Positions 55,876 through 64,000 of a stretch of 64,000 nucleotides of DNA are shown one piece after another. Each line of letters begins with the position of its first letter. Within the stretch, counting starts at the first letter, position 1. Below the pieces are notes generated by a model. The model saw only the letters and a program-made list of their open reading frames with translations. It was not told the DNA's origin and made no database searches. A program made the translations under genes and the position numbers. Source of the stretch: Pseudomonas lalucatii (GTDB lineage: Bacteria > Pseudomonadota > Gammaproteobacteria > Pseudomonadales > Pseudomonadaceae). The stretch is from positions 1,488,001-1,552,000 of the forward strand of contig NZ_JADPMV010000001.1 of the NCBI RefSeq assembly GCF_018398425.1, given 5' to 3'.

Positions 55876-58032
55876 ATGAACAGCAACAACAATAGCCATA
55901 CACACTTTCTCGATCCTCTGCTAAAACCCAGAAGTATTGCACTTGTCGGTGTTTCACCGCGCCCTGGAAGTGTCGGAAACGACATGTTCCAAGTGCTTCG
56001 TAAGGGTGGTTACCGCGGCCAGATATTCTTGGTAAACCCAAACTATCAGGAAATAGATGGCATTGCCTGTTTCCCCAGTCTGAGTGCCATTCCCGCCAGC
56101 ATCGAGATGGCGGTATTGAGTGTCGCCGGGCATCGCATGGAAGAGTTGCTGGACGAAGCCATTCACCTGAAGGTGGGTGGGGTCACCATCTTCGACTACT
56201 GCATGATCGAAGGTGAGAAGTCGGATCTGTTGCTCGACCGCCTGAAGGCCAAGGCCAAGCAAGCCGGCATGCCGATCTGCGGTGGCAACTGCATGGGCTA
56301 CTACAACTTCGACAGCAACACCCATGTCAGCTTCCAGTCGCCCAGCTCACGCCAGCCGGGGCACATCGCGTTGATCGCCCACTCCGGCTCGATCTTCGTG
56401 CTGCCTACCGGCAACGACCCGCGCTTTCGTTTCAACCTTGTGGTGTCCGCCGGTCAGGAAATCTCCACCAGCCTCGACCAGTACATGGACTTCGCCCTGG
56501 AGCAGCCAACGACTCGCGTGCTGGCCGTATTTATGGAGGCCATCCGCAACCCGCAGGGCTTCGTCGCCGTGCTGGAAAAAGCCAAGGCCAAGGGCATACC
56601 GGTGGTGGTCACCAAGGTCGGTCGCACCGAAGTCAGTGCCCAGCTGGCGGCCACCCATTCCGGCGCCATCGCCGGCAACAATACCGCTTATGAGGCGCTG
56701 TTCAAGAAGTACGGGGTGATCTGCACCGAGACCCTGGACGACCTGATGACCACCGCCCTGGTGTTGTCCCAGGGGCATGCCCTGGGGCAGGGCGAGCTGG
56801 GTTATGTGTCCGACTCCGGCGGGCTGCGCGAGCTGTTCGTGGATACCGCGGAGAACTATGGCGTGCCCTTCGCCCGGATCAATCAGGCGACCGTCGACAA
56901 GCTGCGCGAGAGGCTGCCCCATGGCCTGGAGCCGGTGAACCCACTGGATGCCGCCGGTTCCTTCACCGCCGACTACGCGCAGGTGTTCCGCGATTGCGTG
57001 CGCTACATCATGAGCGACCCGGCCGTGGCCATAGGCGTGTTCGAGTTCGAGGCCCGCGACAATTACATCTATATGCCGGAGTTCATCGAGATCGCCAAGG
57101 AAGTAGCGAGCTACTGCGACAAGCCGTTTTTCGTCATCAACACCTTCTCCAGCGCGATGAACGCCGGCATCGCCAACGACCTGATGGACGCCAACGTGCC
57201 GCTGGTCAATGGCGTGGAAAACGCCGTGAAGGTGGTGCGCAACCTGCTCAAACAGCGCGATATGGTCCAATACCGCACGGTGCTCGAAGACAGTCCGGCG
57301 AACGACGTCAGCCTGCTGGGCAAATGGCGATCGCGCATCGCCAACGGCGTCCAGCTCAGCGAAACCGAGAGCCTCAACCTGCTCGCCGACTTTGGCATCC
57401 CGGTGGCGACCCCCAGGGAAGTCGACAGCCTGGCCGCCGCCCTGGCCGCCGCCGAAACCATGGGTTACCCGGTGGTGCTAAAGACCGCCGAGCCGGGCAT
57501 CCACCATAAATCCGATGTCGGTGGGGTCAAACTCAACCTGACCGGCGCCACCTATGTACAGCAGGCCTACAACCAGTTGCGCGAGCGACTGGGCCCGCGG
57601 GTCACCATCGAGCCCATGGTGGCGACTGGCATCGAGCTGGCCTTCGGCATGGTCAACGACCCGCAGTTCGGCCCTATGGTGATGGTCGGCAGCGGCGGCA
57701 TCTATATCGAGATTCTCGAGGACCGCTGCTTCTCGCTTGCGCCCTTCGACCAGTCGGAAGCGCTGCGCATGCTCGACAGCCTGAAAACCCGTCCGCTGCT
57801 CGATGGCGTACGCGGTCAGCCGGCGGCAGACCTCGAGCAACTGTCCAGAACCCTGGCGCAGTTCTCCCGCCTGGCCGCGGCCCTGGCCGATGTAGTCGCC
57901 GAAATCGATATCAACCCGTTGATCGTCGGTGCCAATGGCTGCATCGCCGTAGACGCGCTGATCATCGCCCGCGAAACGGCTCCGGGGCCGCAGCTCAAGC
58001 ACAGCCGGCAAGCCTGCGAAGCGGCGCTATAA
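55876..58032 (+). CDS. ADP-forming acyl-CoA synthetase (acetate-CoA ligase family, fused subunits)
   Basis: A 718-residue protein. Residues 10-140 are a CoA-binding Rossmann domain (SIALVGVSPRPGSVGNDMFQVL). Two succinyl-CoA-ligase-like domains follow to about 460, with the phospho-His block ATHSGAIAGNNTAYEALFKKYGVI. An ATP-grasp beta part occupies about 490-710 (YPVVLKTAEPGIHHKSDVGGVKLNL, MVGSGGIYIEILED). It would activate an acid with CoA and ATP, reversibly. Next to a CaiD-like gene and a BCCT carrier gene, the likely acid is carnitine, crotonobetaine or a related betaine. In E. coli this job is done by the unrelated CaiC/CaiB. Confidence 0.88.
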   Translation: MNSNNNSHTHFLDPLLKPRSIALVGVSPRPGSVGNDMFQVLRKGGYRGQIFLVNPNYQEIDGIACFPSLSAIPASIEMAVLSVAGHRMEELLDEAIHLKVGGVTIFDYCMIEGEKSDLLLDRLKAKAKQAGMPICGGNCMGYYNFDSNTHVSFQSPSSRQPGHIALIAHSGSIFVLPTGNDPRFRFNLVVSAGQEISTSLDQYMDFALEQPTTRVLAVFMEAIRNPQGFVAVLEKAKAKGIPVVVTKVGRTEVSAQLAATHSGAIAGNNTAYEALFKKYGVICTETLDDLMTTALVLSQGHALGQGELGYVSDSGGLRELFVDTAENYGVPFARINQATVDKLRERLPHGLEPVNPLDAAGSFTADYAQVFRDCVRYIMSDPAVAIGVFEFEARDNYIYMPEFIEIAKEVASYCDKPFFVINTFSSAMNAGIANDLMDANVPLVNGVENAVKVVRNLLKQRDMVQYRTVLEDSPANDVSLLGKWRSRIANGVQLSETESLNLLADFGIPVATPREVDSLAAALAAAETMGYPVVLKTAEPGIHHKSDVGGVKLNLTGATYVQQAYNQLRERLGPRVTIEPMVATGIELAFGMVNDPQFGPMVMVGSGGIYIEILEDRCFSLAPFDQSEALRMLDSLKTRPLLDGVRGQPAADLEQLSRTLAQFSRLAAALADVVAEIDINPLIVGANGCIAVDALIIARETAPGPQLKHSRQACEAAL

Positions 58033-58106
58033 AGCGTCGAATCAAGCGCACCAAACGCTCGACAGCCTGCCACCCTGCACCTGTCGAGCAGCACAAAAGC
58101 AGGCTA

Positions 58107-58135
58107 CACGGCAGCCATGAGGCATGGCTGCCGTG
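58107..58135. terminator. Strong hairpin between the synthetase and BCCT genes
   Basis: Perfect 13-bp arms CACGGCAGCCATG/CATGGCTGCCGTG with loop AGG; a weak CCATTT follows. Likely end of the caiD/synthetase transcript. Confidence 0.65.
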
Positions 58136-58254
58136 CCATTTCAAATCTCGGTCACCGGCCTACGCCGGCGCACCAACAAGGCAGGACGCATAACCAGCAC
58201 TGGGCACTACGCACAATAAAAACAATCGCATGCGAATGCAGAGAGGTTAGCTAC

Positions 58255-59856
58255 ATGAACACGCAAGTCTTACCAGAAAGATTAGCCATTGCCACGGCTG
58301 AGAATGGCTTCTTCAAAGGTTATAACCACACCGTCACCCTTGGCTCGATGCTGTTGATTACCGCCTTCGTGCTCTGGGCCGCGCTGCAGCCCGAACAAGC
58401 CGGTGCCGTGCTGGCCAACATCCAGGGGCAGGTCCTAGATACCTTTGGCAGCTATTACATCTACGTGATGGCGCTGTTCGCCGTGGTCTGCTTCCTGCTG
58501 ACCATCCCGCCGCGCATTGGCAGCATCCGCCTGGGTGGCGCGGACGCCAAAGCCGAGTTCTCCAGTTTTTCCTGGTTCGCCATGATGTTCGGTGCCGGTA
58601 TCGGTGTCGGGATGCTGACCTACGCCACCGGCGAGCCGATTTACCACTTCGCCGACAACCCAGAGATCATCAAGGGCCTGGTACAGGCGAAAATGCCGGA
58701 AACCCTCGACTCGGTGTATCGCTACTCCTTCCTGCACTGGGGGTTCTCGGCCTGGACCGTGTACTCGCTGATTGGCCTGTCCCTGGCCTACTTCGGCTAT
58801 AACCGGGGCCTGCCGCTGACCATCCGCTCGGGCCTGTTCCCGCTGTTCGGCAAGACCCTGAATGGGCACCTCGGACATCTGGTCGATATCACCGCGGTAC
58901 TCGCCACCCTCCTCGGCATCGCCGTGACCATCGGCTTCGGCATCACCCAGCTCGCATCCGGCCTGTACAACATCAGCGGCGCCGAATGGATAGTCAATGC
59001 CGGTAAACCCACAGGTCTGGCGCTGGCGTTCTCGCTGGTGGTGGTCATGCTGTTGTCCACTGTGTCGGCCATCAGCGGCGTCGGCCGCGGGGTCAAGTGG
59101 CTGAGCAATATCAACATGAGCCTGTCGTTCGTCCTGTTGGTGTTCTTCCTGGTGTTCGGCTCCACCCTGGTCGCCCTCCAGCTACTCGGCAACGGCGTGG
59201 TCGATTACCTGATCACCTTTATCCCACTGGCCTTCAATGTCGAAGAGAAAGGCACCGCACTCGGCGACTGGCAAGCCGGTTGGACGATCTTCTACTGGGC
59301 CTGGTGGATCGCCTACGCGCCGTTCGTGGGCATGTTCTTCGCGAAGATCTCCAAGGGTCGGACCATCCGCGAGTTCATCCTCGGCTCGGTGCTGATCCCG
59401 TCCCTGGTCTGCTTTATCTGGTTCACCTTCGTCGGTGGCACCGCCCTCGACCTGGAGCTGAGCGATATCGCAAACGGGCAGATTCTGAATGCGGACATTT
59501 CCGCGCAGATATTTCAGGTGCTGAACGTGATGCTCTCGGCGGATGCCGCGAAAGCCATGTCGGCGCTGGTGGTGGTACTGCTGCTGACCTTCCTGGTGAC
59601 CTCAGCGGATTCGGCGATCCTGGTGATCAACAGCATCAACACCGGTGGCGCCACGGAAAGATCCAACAATAACCACACCATTATCTGGGGCGTTTTCCTC
59701 ACCGCCATCATCGCCGTGCTGCTGCTGGCCGGAGGCCTGGGGGCGCTCAAGGCAGCCATGATCATCGGCACCTTGCCCTTCTCGTTCATCATGCTGCTGA
59801 TGACGATCGCCCTGGTGAAATCCCTCATCGCCCCGCAAAAGCCGATCCTGGCATAA
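58255..59856 (+). CDS. BCCT family betaine/carnitine/choline transporter
   Basis: A 533-residue inner-membrane protein with 12 predicted helices. The glycine-rich helix reads MMFGAGIGVGMLTYATGEP, and the BCCT signature with its Trp box is WTIFYWAWWIAYAPFVGMFFAKISKGRTIREFI. It imports quaternary amines, driven by Na or H gradients or by exchange. The mix of neighbours suggests a carnitine-like substrate, though DddT-type carriers for DMSP belong to the same family. GAGAGG precedes the ATG at 58255. Hairpins lie on both sides, so it is probably expressed on its own. Confidence 0.88.
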   Translation: MNTQVLPERLAIATAENGFFKGYNHTVTLGSMLLITAFVLWAALQPEQAGAVLANIQGQVLDTFGSYYIYVMALFAVVCFLLTIPPRIGSIRLGGADAKAEFSSFSWFAMMFGAGIGVGMLTYATGEPIYHFADNPEIIKGLVQAKMPETLDSVYRYSFLHWGFSAWTVYSLIGLSLAYFGYNRGLPLTIRSGLFPLFGKTLNGHLGHLVDITAVLATLLGIAVTIGFGITQLASGLYNISGAEWIVNAGKPTGLALAFSLVVVMLLSTVSAISGVGRGVKWLSNINMSLSFVLLVFFLVFGSTLVALQLLGNGVVDYLITFIPLAFNVEEKGTALGDWQAGWTIFYWAWWIAYAPFVGMFFAKISKGRTIREFILGSVLIPSLVCFIWFTFVGGTALDLELSDIANGQILNADISAQIFQVLNVMLSADAAKAMSALVVVLLLTFLVTSADSAILVINSINTGGATERSNNNHTIIWGVFLTAIIAVLLLAGGLGALKAAMIIGTLPFSFIMLLMTIALVKSLIAPQKPILA

Positions 59857-59899
59857 CACCGTCAGCGTGGCGGTAACTGCGAGCAACGGTTGAGCGTTT

Positions 59900-59931
59900 C
59901 GCGGCGTCCATTGAGGCCGTCGCGTTTTTTT
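59900..59931 (+). terminator. Rho-independent terminator after the BCCT gene
   Basis: Stem CGCGGCG/CGTCGCG (one G-T pair), 11-base loop, seven T. It isolates the thiolase gene, which begins 39 bases on. Confidence 0.78.
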
Positions 59932-59970
59932 ATTCGAGCCACTGGGTGCCCTGGCACCACGAGGAAGAGC

Positions 59971-61149
59971 ATGCAAGAAGTCGTCATAGTCGCCGCCACC
60001 CGCACCGCCATTGGTGCCTTCCAGGGTGCGTTGAGCAGCGTTTCAGCCGTCGATTTAGGAGCTGCGGTAATCCGCCGCCTGCTAGCAAACACCGGTCTGC
60101 CTGCCGAGCTGGTGGACGAAGTGATACTCGGCCAGGTGCTCACTGCCGGTGCCGGGCAGAATCCCGCCCGACAGAGCACACTCAAGGCTGGCCTGCCGCA
60201 CAGCGTACCGGCGCTGACCCTGAACAAGGTCTGCGGTTCCGGGCTCAAGGCGGTGATCATGGCCACTCAAGCGATCCGCTGTAACGACGCCGAGGTGATC
60301 ATCGCCGGTGGTCAGGAAAACATGAGCCAGTCGCCCCACGTCTTGCGTGGTTCACGCAATGGTCTGCGTATGGGCCACGGCCAGTTGCTCGACAGCATGA
60401 TCCACGATGGCCTGTGGGACGCCTTCAACGATTACCACATGGGCATCACCGCCGAAAACCTGGCCGAGCAGTACGGCATCAGCCGCGTCGAACAGGATGC
60501 CTTCGCCGCTCGCTCGCAGCAGCGCGCCTGCGCCGCTATCGAAGCGGGCCGCTTTGCCGGTGAAATCACTCCGATCGAGATCCCCCAGCGCAAGGGCAAC
60601 AGCCTCATCGTCGCCGCCGATGAACAACCGCGCGCCAGCAGTACCCTGGAAACGTTGAGCAAACTCCCCCCAGCGTTCAAGCGTGACGGCAGCGTCACCG
60701 CCGGCAATGCCTCAACCCTCAACGACGGCGCTGCCGCCGTTATGCTGATGAGCGCACGCAAGGCCGCCGAGCTGAACCTACCGGCGCTGGCGCGGATCAG
60801 GGCCCACGCCAGTGCCGGCGTAGATCCGGCGACCATGGGCATTGGCCCGGTGTTCGCCACCTGCCGCGCCCTGGAAAAAGCCAACTGGAGCCTGGAGCAA
60901 CTCGACTTGATCGAAGCCAATGAAGCCTTCGCCGCCCAAGCCCTCGCGGTCGGCCGCGAACTGCACTGGGACAGCGCCAGGGTCAACGTCAATGGCGGCG
61001 CCATTGCCCTTGGTCACCCGATCGGTGCGTCCGGTTGCCGTATTCTGGTCAGCCTGATCCATGAAATGGCTCGCCGTGACGCCCACAAAGGCCTGGTCAC
61101 CCTGTGCATAGGTGGCGGTCAAGGCGTTGCACTGGCCATCGAACGCTAG
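59971..61149 (+). CDS. Acetyl-CoA acetyltransferase (thiolase)
   Basis: A 392-residue thiolase. The nucleophile Cys is in [12 protein letters not shown] (about residue 89), the second site is in [19 protein letters not shown], and the general-base Cys is in [11 protein letters not shown]. The order [19 protein letters not shown] to the C-terminus is normal for biosynthetic/degradative thiolase II. The ATG at 59971 has GAGGAAGA just upstream. In this setting it may cleave a 3-oxo-acyl-CoA such as dehydrocarnitinyl-CoA, or simply handle acetoacetyl-CoA. Confidence 0.9.
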   Translation: MQEVVIVAATRTAIGAFQGALSSVSAVDLGAAVIRRLLANTGLPAELVDEVILGQVLTAGAGQNPARQSTLKAGLPHSVPALTLNKVCGSGLKAVIMATQAIRCNDAEVIIAGGQENMSQSPHVLRGSRNGLRMGHGQLLDSMIHDGLWDAFNDYHMGITAENLAEQYGISRVEQDAFAARSQQRACAAIEAGRFAGEITPIEIPQRKGNSLIVAADEQPRASSTLETLSKLPPAFKRDGSVTAGNASTLNDGAAAVMLMSARKAAELNLPALARIRAHASAGVDPATMGIGPVFATCRALEKANWSLEQLDLIEANEAFAAQALAVGRELHWDSARVNVNGGAIALGHPIGASGCRILVSLIHEMARRDAHKGLVTLCIGGGQGVALAIER

Positions 61150-61379
61150 ACCCGCACGACGCGCACCCGATATCACCCCAAGGTGTAATGGTCGACGTCG
61201 GCTGCGCCCGCCACCCTGGTAACAACTCCAGCACAGAAATTGAGAGAAGCCCATTCGAACCCTGACCGGCAACAGCCAAAAACTCGAGGGAAGCGCCATA
61301 TTCGGCACTGCGCCCAAAGCCCTGCGGCAGCGTTGGTTGCCCCCCGATGAACTCAATCGCATCGACCGCGGTTGCCGAC

Positions 61380-62285
61380 TCAGCGGATCTTCACATGGGG
61401 GTCCTGACGGACCTGCTCCAGCAACCACTCCTTGAACAGGATGATTTCATTTTTGATGCTGCGCTCCTTCGGGTAGACCATAAACCAGCTGCCCGGCTCG
61501 TCGATACTCAGCGCAAACGGCCTGACCAGGCGCCCGTCCTCAAGATCCTGATGAGCAAATGCCTCTCTCGCCATCACCAGCCCATCGCCCTTATAGACCC
61601 GGCCAAGCGCCTGCAGATAATTGTCGACCACCGCCCCCTGGCTGCAGAGTTCCGGATCCAGGCCTGCCGCCTCTAGCCATAAACGCCAGTCTTCGGCGGC
61701 CAGTTCGATATTGATCAAGTTATGCTGTTTTAAATCGGCGGGCGTCGCCAACGTGTGTGTTTCCAACAACTTTGGCGAACACACCGGAAATATATCCGTA
61801 TCAAACAGATATTCATAAGACCAGTGCGACCAAGCTTGCTCGCCCATGATAATGCCGATATCGGCATCATCCTTATCGAAGTCGACATTCACAAAGGAGA
61901 TGGAAATTCTTACCCGGATATCCGGGTGCTTGCTTTGGAACTCATTCAGCCGAGGCATCAACCAGGTGGTGCCAAAGGTCACATAGGTTTGAATCGTCAG
62001 GGTTTTCGATTCATGACTGGCCTTGATATGGCTCACTGCCTCGCCAATGTTGTGGAAGCTGTCACGCACCACCGGATAAAGGTAGAAGCCATCCTTGGTC
62101 AGGGCAATGCTTCTGCCGGCCCGATGGAACAGCAGCACCCCCAGATCATCCTCCAGCAATTTGACCTGATGGCTGACAGCCGAATGGGTCACGCATAATT
62201 CATCCGCTGCGCGCCTGAAACTCTGGTTACGCGCCACCGACTCGAATGCGCGCAATGAATTCAATGAGGGCAATTTCCTTGTCAT
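61380..62285 (-). CDS. LysR family regulator, GcvA-like
   Basis: A 301-residue LysR protein of the GcvA branch: [45 protein letters not shown], then an effector domain with [17 protein letters not shown]. The ATG at 62285 (MTRKLPSLN) fits the family start; eight upstream codons are possible. It is convergent with the thiolase gene and probably regulates the caiD-to-thiolase locus. GC is lower than in its neighbours. Confidence 0.88.
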   Translation of the reverse strand: MTRKLPSLNSLRAFESVARNQSFRRAADELCVTHSAVSHQVKLLEDDLGVLLFHRAGRSIALTKDGFYLYPVVRDSFHNIGEAVSHIKASHESKTLTIQTYVTFGTTWLMPRLNEFQSKHPDIRVRISISFVNVDFDKDDADIGIIMGEQAWSHWSYEYLFDTDIFPVCSPKLLETHTLATPADLKQHNLINIELAAEDWRLWLEAAGLDPELCSQGAVVDNYLQALGRVYKGDGLVMAREAFAHQDLEDGRLVRPFALSIDEPGSWFMVYPKERSIKNEIILFKEWLLEQVRQDPHVKIR

Positions 62286-62767
62286 ATGGTTATCACCCAC
62301 CTCGTGCAACTAACAATTAAATCCACATCACGCAATACGCAATACGCAATACGCAATACTAACCCATCGCCTGCACAAATGGCGCCTCAAGAATTCACAG
62401 CAAACCAAATGTTGGTGTTCGCATACAAAGCAAGTAACGGCCACTTGCTCACGCCTGCAGCTCAGCCCGATGTATTGCCCCCCCGACTCGATAACTATCC
62501 GGCTGGCATTTCCAAGTATCCGAGCACACGAAACCGCTCGCATCGGCGTCACCCCGTTGCCACGCTACGGCAACGCTAGCCTAAGCCAGCAATTCGGGGG
62601 GGGGGGCAGAACAAGCTGATCCCGACGAAGCCGATTGGCAATCGCCGCCGACTCATGCAGCAGCAGACCTGCGGCTGCAACCGAGCACCGTGCCGAGCAG
62701 CGGTTGCAGGCGGCGATCCTTTGGGCCATAAGCCAGGGATGCCATAAGCGGCTGAAGGTAGGAAGCG
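62286..62767. other. 482-bp gap with repeats, no gene
   Basis: Holds a tandem ACGCAAT repeat (62330-62357) near the LysR start and a run of 11 G (62596-62606) about 160 bases before the hemolysin III-like gene. No frame resembles a protein. Confidence 0.55.
62330..62357. repeat. Four tandem copies of ACGCAAT
   Basis: Four perfect 7-base units, 45 bases upstream of the LysR start and inside its leader, where slippage could change spacing. Confidence 0.75.
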
Positions 62768-63385
62768 ATGTATCACGGAGAACGCCTCAACGCCTGGACC
62801 CACCTGGTCGGCGCCCTGCTCGCCGGCCTGGGCGCGGTCTGGCTGCTGGTGCGCGCCGGCCTCGAGGGCGACCCCTGGAAGATCGTGGCCGTGGCCATCT
62901 ACGGCTTCAGCCTGGTGCTGCTGTACAGCATCTCCACCCTCTACCACAGCCTGCGCGGGCGGACCAAGGCGGTGATGCGCAAGCTCGATCACCTGTCGAT
63001 CTACCTGCTGATCGCCGGCAGCTACACGCCGTTCTGCCTGGTGAGCCTGCGCGGTCCCTGGGGCTGGTCGCTGTTTGGCGTGGTCTGGGGCCTGGCGCTG
63101 GGCGGCATGTTGCAGGAGCTCAAGCCGCGCTCCGAGGCCCGGGTGCTGTCCATCGTCATCTATGCGCTGATGGGCTGGATCGTCCTGGTGGCGGTGCAGC
63201 CGCTGCTGGCCACCCTCGGCAGCGCCGGCTTCGCCTGGCTGGCCGCCGGCGGTATCTGCTACACCCTGGGCATCGTCTTCTTCGCCTTCGATGAGCGCTT
63301 TCGCCACTGGCACGGCATCTGGCACCTGTTCGTGATGGCCGGCAGCCTGCTGCACTTCGTCGCGGTGTGGCGCTACGTGCTGTGA
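62768..63385 (+). CDS. Hemolysin III family membrane protein (TrhA/YqfA-like)
   Basis: A 205-residue protein of the PAQR/hemolysin III family with seven membrane segments. Conserved metal-site residues appear as STLYHS near the second helix, KLDHLSIYLLIAGSYTPF in the middle and HGIWHLFVMAGSLLHF at the end. Bacterial members help keep membrane energetics and fluidity; the hemolysin name is historical. AGGAAG lies before the ATG. It stands alone in this window. Confidence 0.9.
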   Translation: MYHGERLNAWTHLVGALLAGLGAVWLLVRAGLEGDPWKIVAVAIYGFSLVLLYSISTLYHSLRGRTKAVMRKLDHLSIYLLIAGSYTPFCLVSLRGPWGWSLFGVVWGLALGGMLQELKPRSEARVLSIVIYALMGWIVLVAVQPLLATLGSAGFAWLAAGGICYTLGIVFFAFDERFRHWHGIWHLFVMAGSLLHFVAVWRYVL

Positions 63386-63646
63386 ACCCGGGCAGGCATC
63401 CGCGGCCGGTCCCGACGCGACCCGGACACGGCGACCCGGCCCGAGGGCGTCCATGCCCACCGCGGCCATGCAACAATGGCCGCTCCACGGCACGGGCATG
63501 CTCGCCAGGCGAGACGGGCGGCGCCGTGCCGATTCCCGGAGTCCAGGCCGAACGGAGGCCCGCTATCGACACCCCAGCTCAGCGCGGCCGCCCATGGCGT
63601 GCCTCCGTAGCCCTACGGATGGCCGGCGCCCGAGGCGGCAAGGCAT

Positions 63647-64000
63647 GATGTCCGCCGTGAAGCCCCTGACCAAGATCCGCACTTCCCTGCTCTGGCTGGT
63701 CCTGTTCTGCCCCGGCGCGGCCTGGATCGGCTGGCAGGACTACGCCGCCCGCTACGAACGTTTCGCCCAGGACACCAGCATCGCCCAGCGCATGCTCAGC
63801 CAGAAGACCGTGCAACACGAAGCGGTGCTGGCCACCCTGGGCGCGCTGTCGCATCCGCCCGTGGCCGAGCGCCTGCTCCCCAGCCTGCAGCCCGCCATGC
63901 CGCAATTGCTGGGGCTGGGTCACCTGCGCGACGGGGTCTGGGCAGGCAGCCGCACGCCGCCGTCGAACCTGGCGGCGGCGGTCGAGCACGCCCGCCAGGC
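63647..64000 (+). CDS. Membrane-anchored protein, N-terminal part (runs off the window)
   Basis: The frame opens at ATG 63647 (or 63650) and stays open to the window end, 118 codons. A membrane segment (TSLLWLVLFCPGAAWIGW) lies at residues about 12-30, followed by a region predicted outside the membrane (DYAARYERFAQDTSIAQRMLSQKTVQHEAVLATLGAL). This shape is common at the start of sensor histidine kinases or chemoreceptors, but no diagnostic domain is inside the window. Confidence 0.6.

Overview
The window looks like chromosome from a high-GC gammaproteobacterium, most probably a Pseudomonas or close relative. The basis is the family make-up (Lhr-type helicase, KefC-type antiporter, pirin/isochorismatase cluster, OpuA-type betaine importer), the tRNA-Gly(CCC) remnant and two repeat types that resemble Pseudomonas intergenic repeats. 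No search was run, so the genus is an inference.

Region A (1-8458, visibly less GC-rich than the rest) is a signalling block on the + strand: the C-terminal part of an HD-GYP phosphodiesterase, a receiver protein, a 1137-aa membrane histidine kinase, an Rcp1-like receiver protein, and a REC-PAS3-GGDEF-EAL-REC protein whose GGDEF motif is degenerate while its EAL is intact. The genes are tightly spaced or overlapping except for a 204-bp MITE-like element at 1123-1326.

Region B (8459-15620) is the end of an integrated genomic island. It has a HicA-like toxin with an HTH partner (- strand), an HTH/PIN toxin-antitoxin pair (+ strand), an AlpA regulator, a 2643-bp IS21-family insertion sequence with 7-bp target duplications, and a P4-type tyrosine integrase. 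It ends at a 49-bp 3' fragment of tRNA-Gly(CCC), an att site. The intact tRNA copy is not in the window, so the left island end lies upstream and region A may be island cargo.

Region C (15.8-37.6 kb) is a catabolic locus that I cannot match to one known pathway. It contains a GntR/FCD regulator; two paralogous Fe(II)/2-oxoglutarate oxygenases of HalD/BesD type (both with HxD) around a LysR gene; a DddP-like M24 protein carrying every DddP metal ligand at the same spacing; SDRs, a Pro-1 tautomerase and a GhrA-like dehydrogenase; a mandelate-racemase-type enolase; an HpbD-like enolase-superfamily epimerase/dehydratase; a betaine-type ABC importer with two binding proteins; an MFS and an EamA transporter; a 3-hydroxyisobutyrate-dehydrogenase homologue; two-subunit aconitase X; and a class II aldolase-like protein. 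A shared operator, ATNGTNNACNAT, lies in the gntR promoter, across both -35 boxes of the 25.1-kb divergent promoter, and upstream of the 37.5-kb operon. This suggests one regulon for a betaine or hydroxyproline-like (possibly DMSP-like) compound.

Region D (38.2-54.8 kb) is ordinary chromosome: an amidase, two small unknown proteins, an ECF sigma factor with a long C-terminal extension, a YadGH-like ABC exporter, a LysR gene divergent from a pirin/isochorismatase/isochorismatase/pirin row, a KefC-like antiporter and an Lhr-type helicase.

Region E (55.0-62.3 kb) is a second quaternary-amine locus: a CaiD-like crotonase, an ADP-forming acyl-CoA synthetase, a BCCT transporter, a thiolase and a convergent LysR regulator. 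Region F (62.3-64 kb) has a repeat-bearing gap, a hemolysin III-family membrane protein and the start of a membrane protein cut by the window end.
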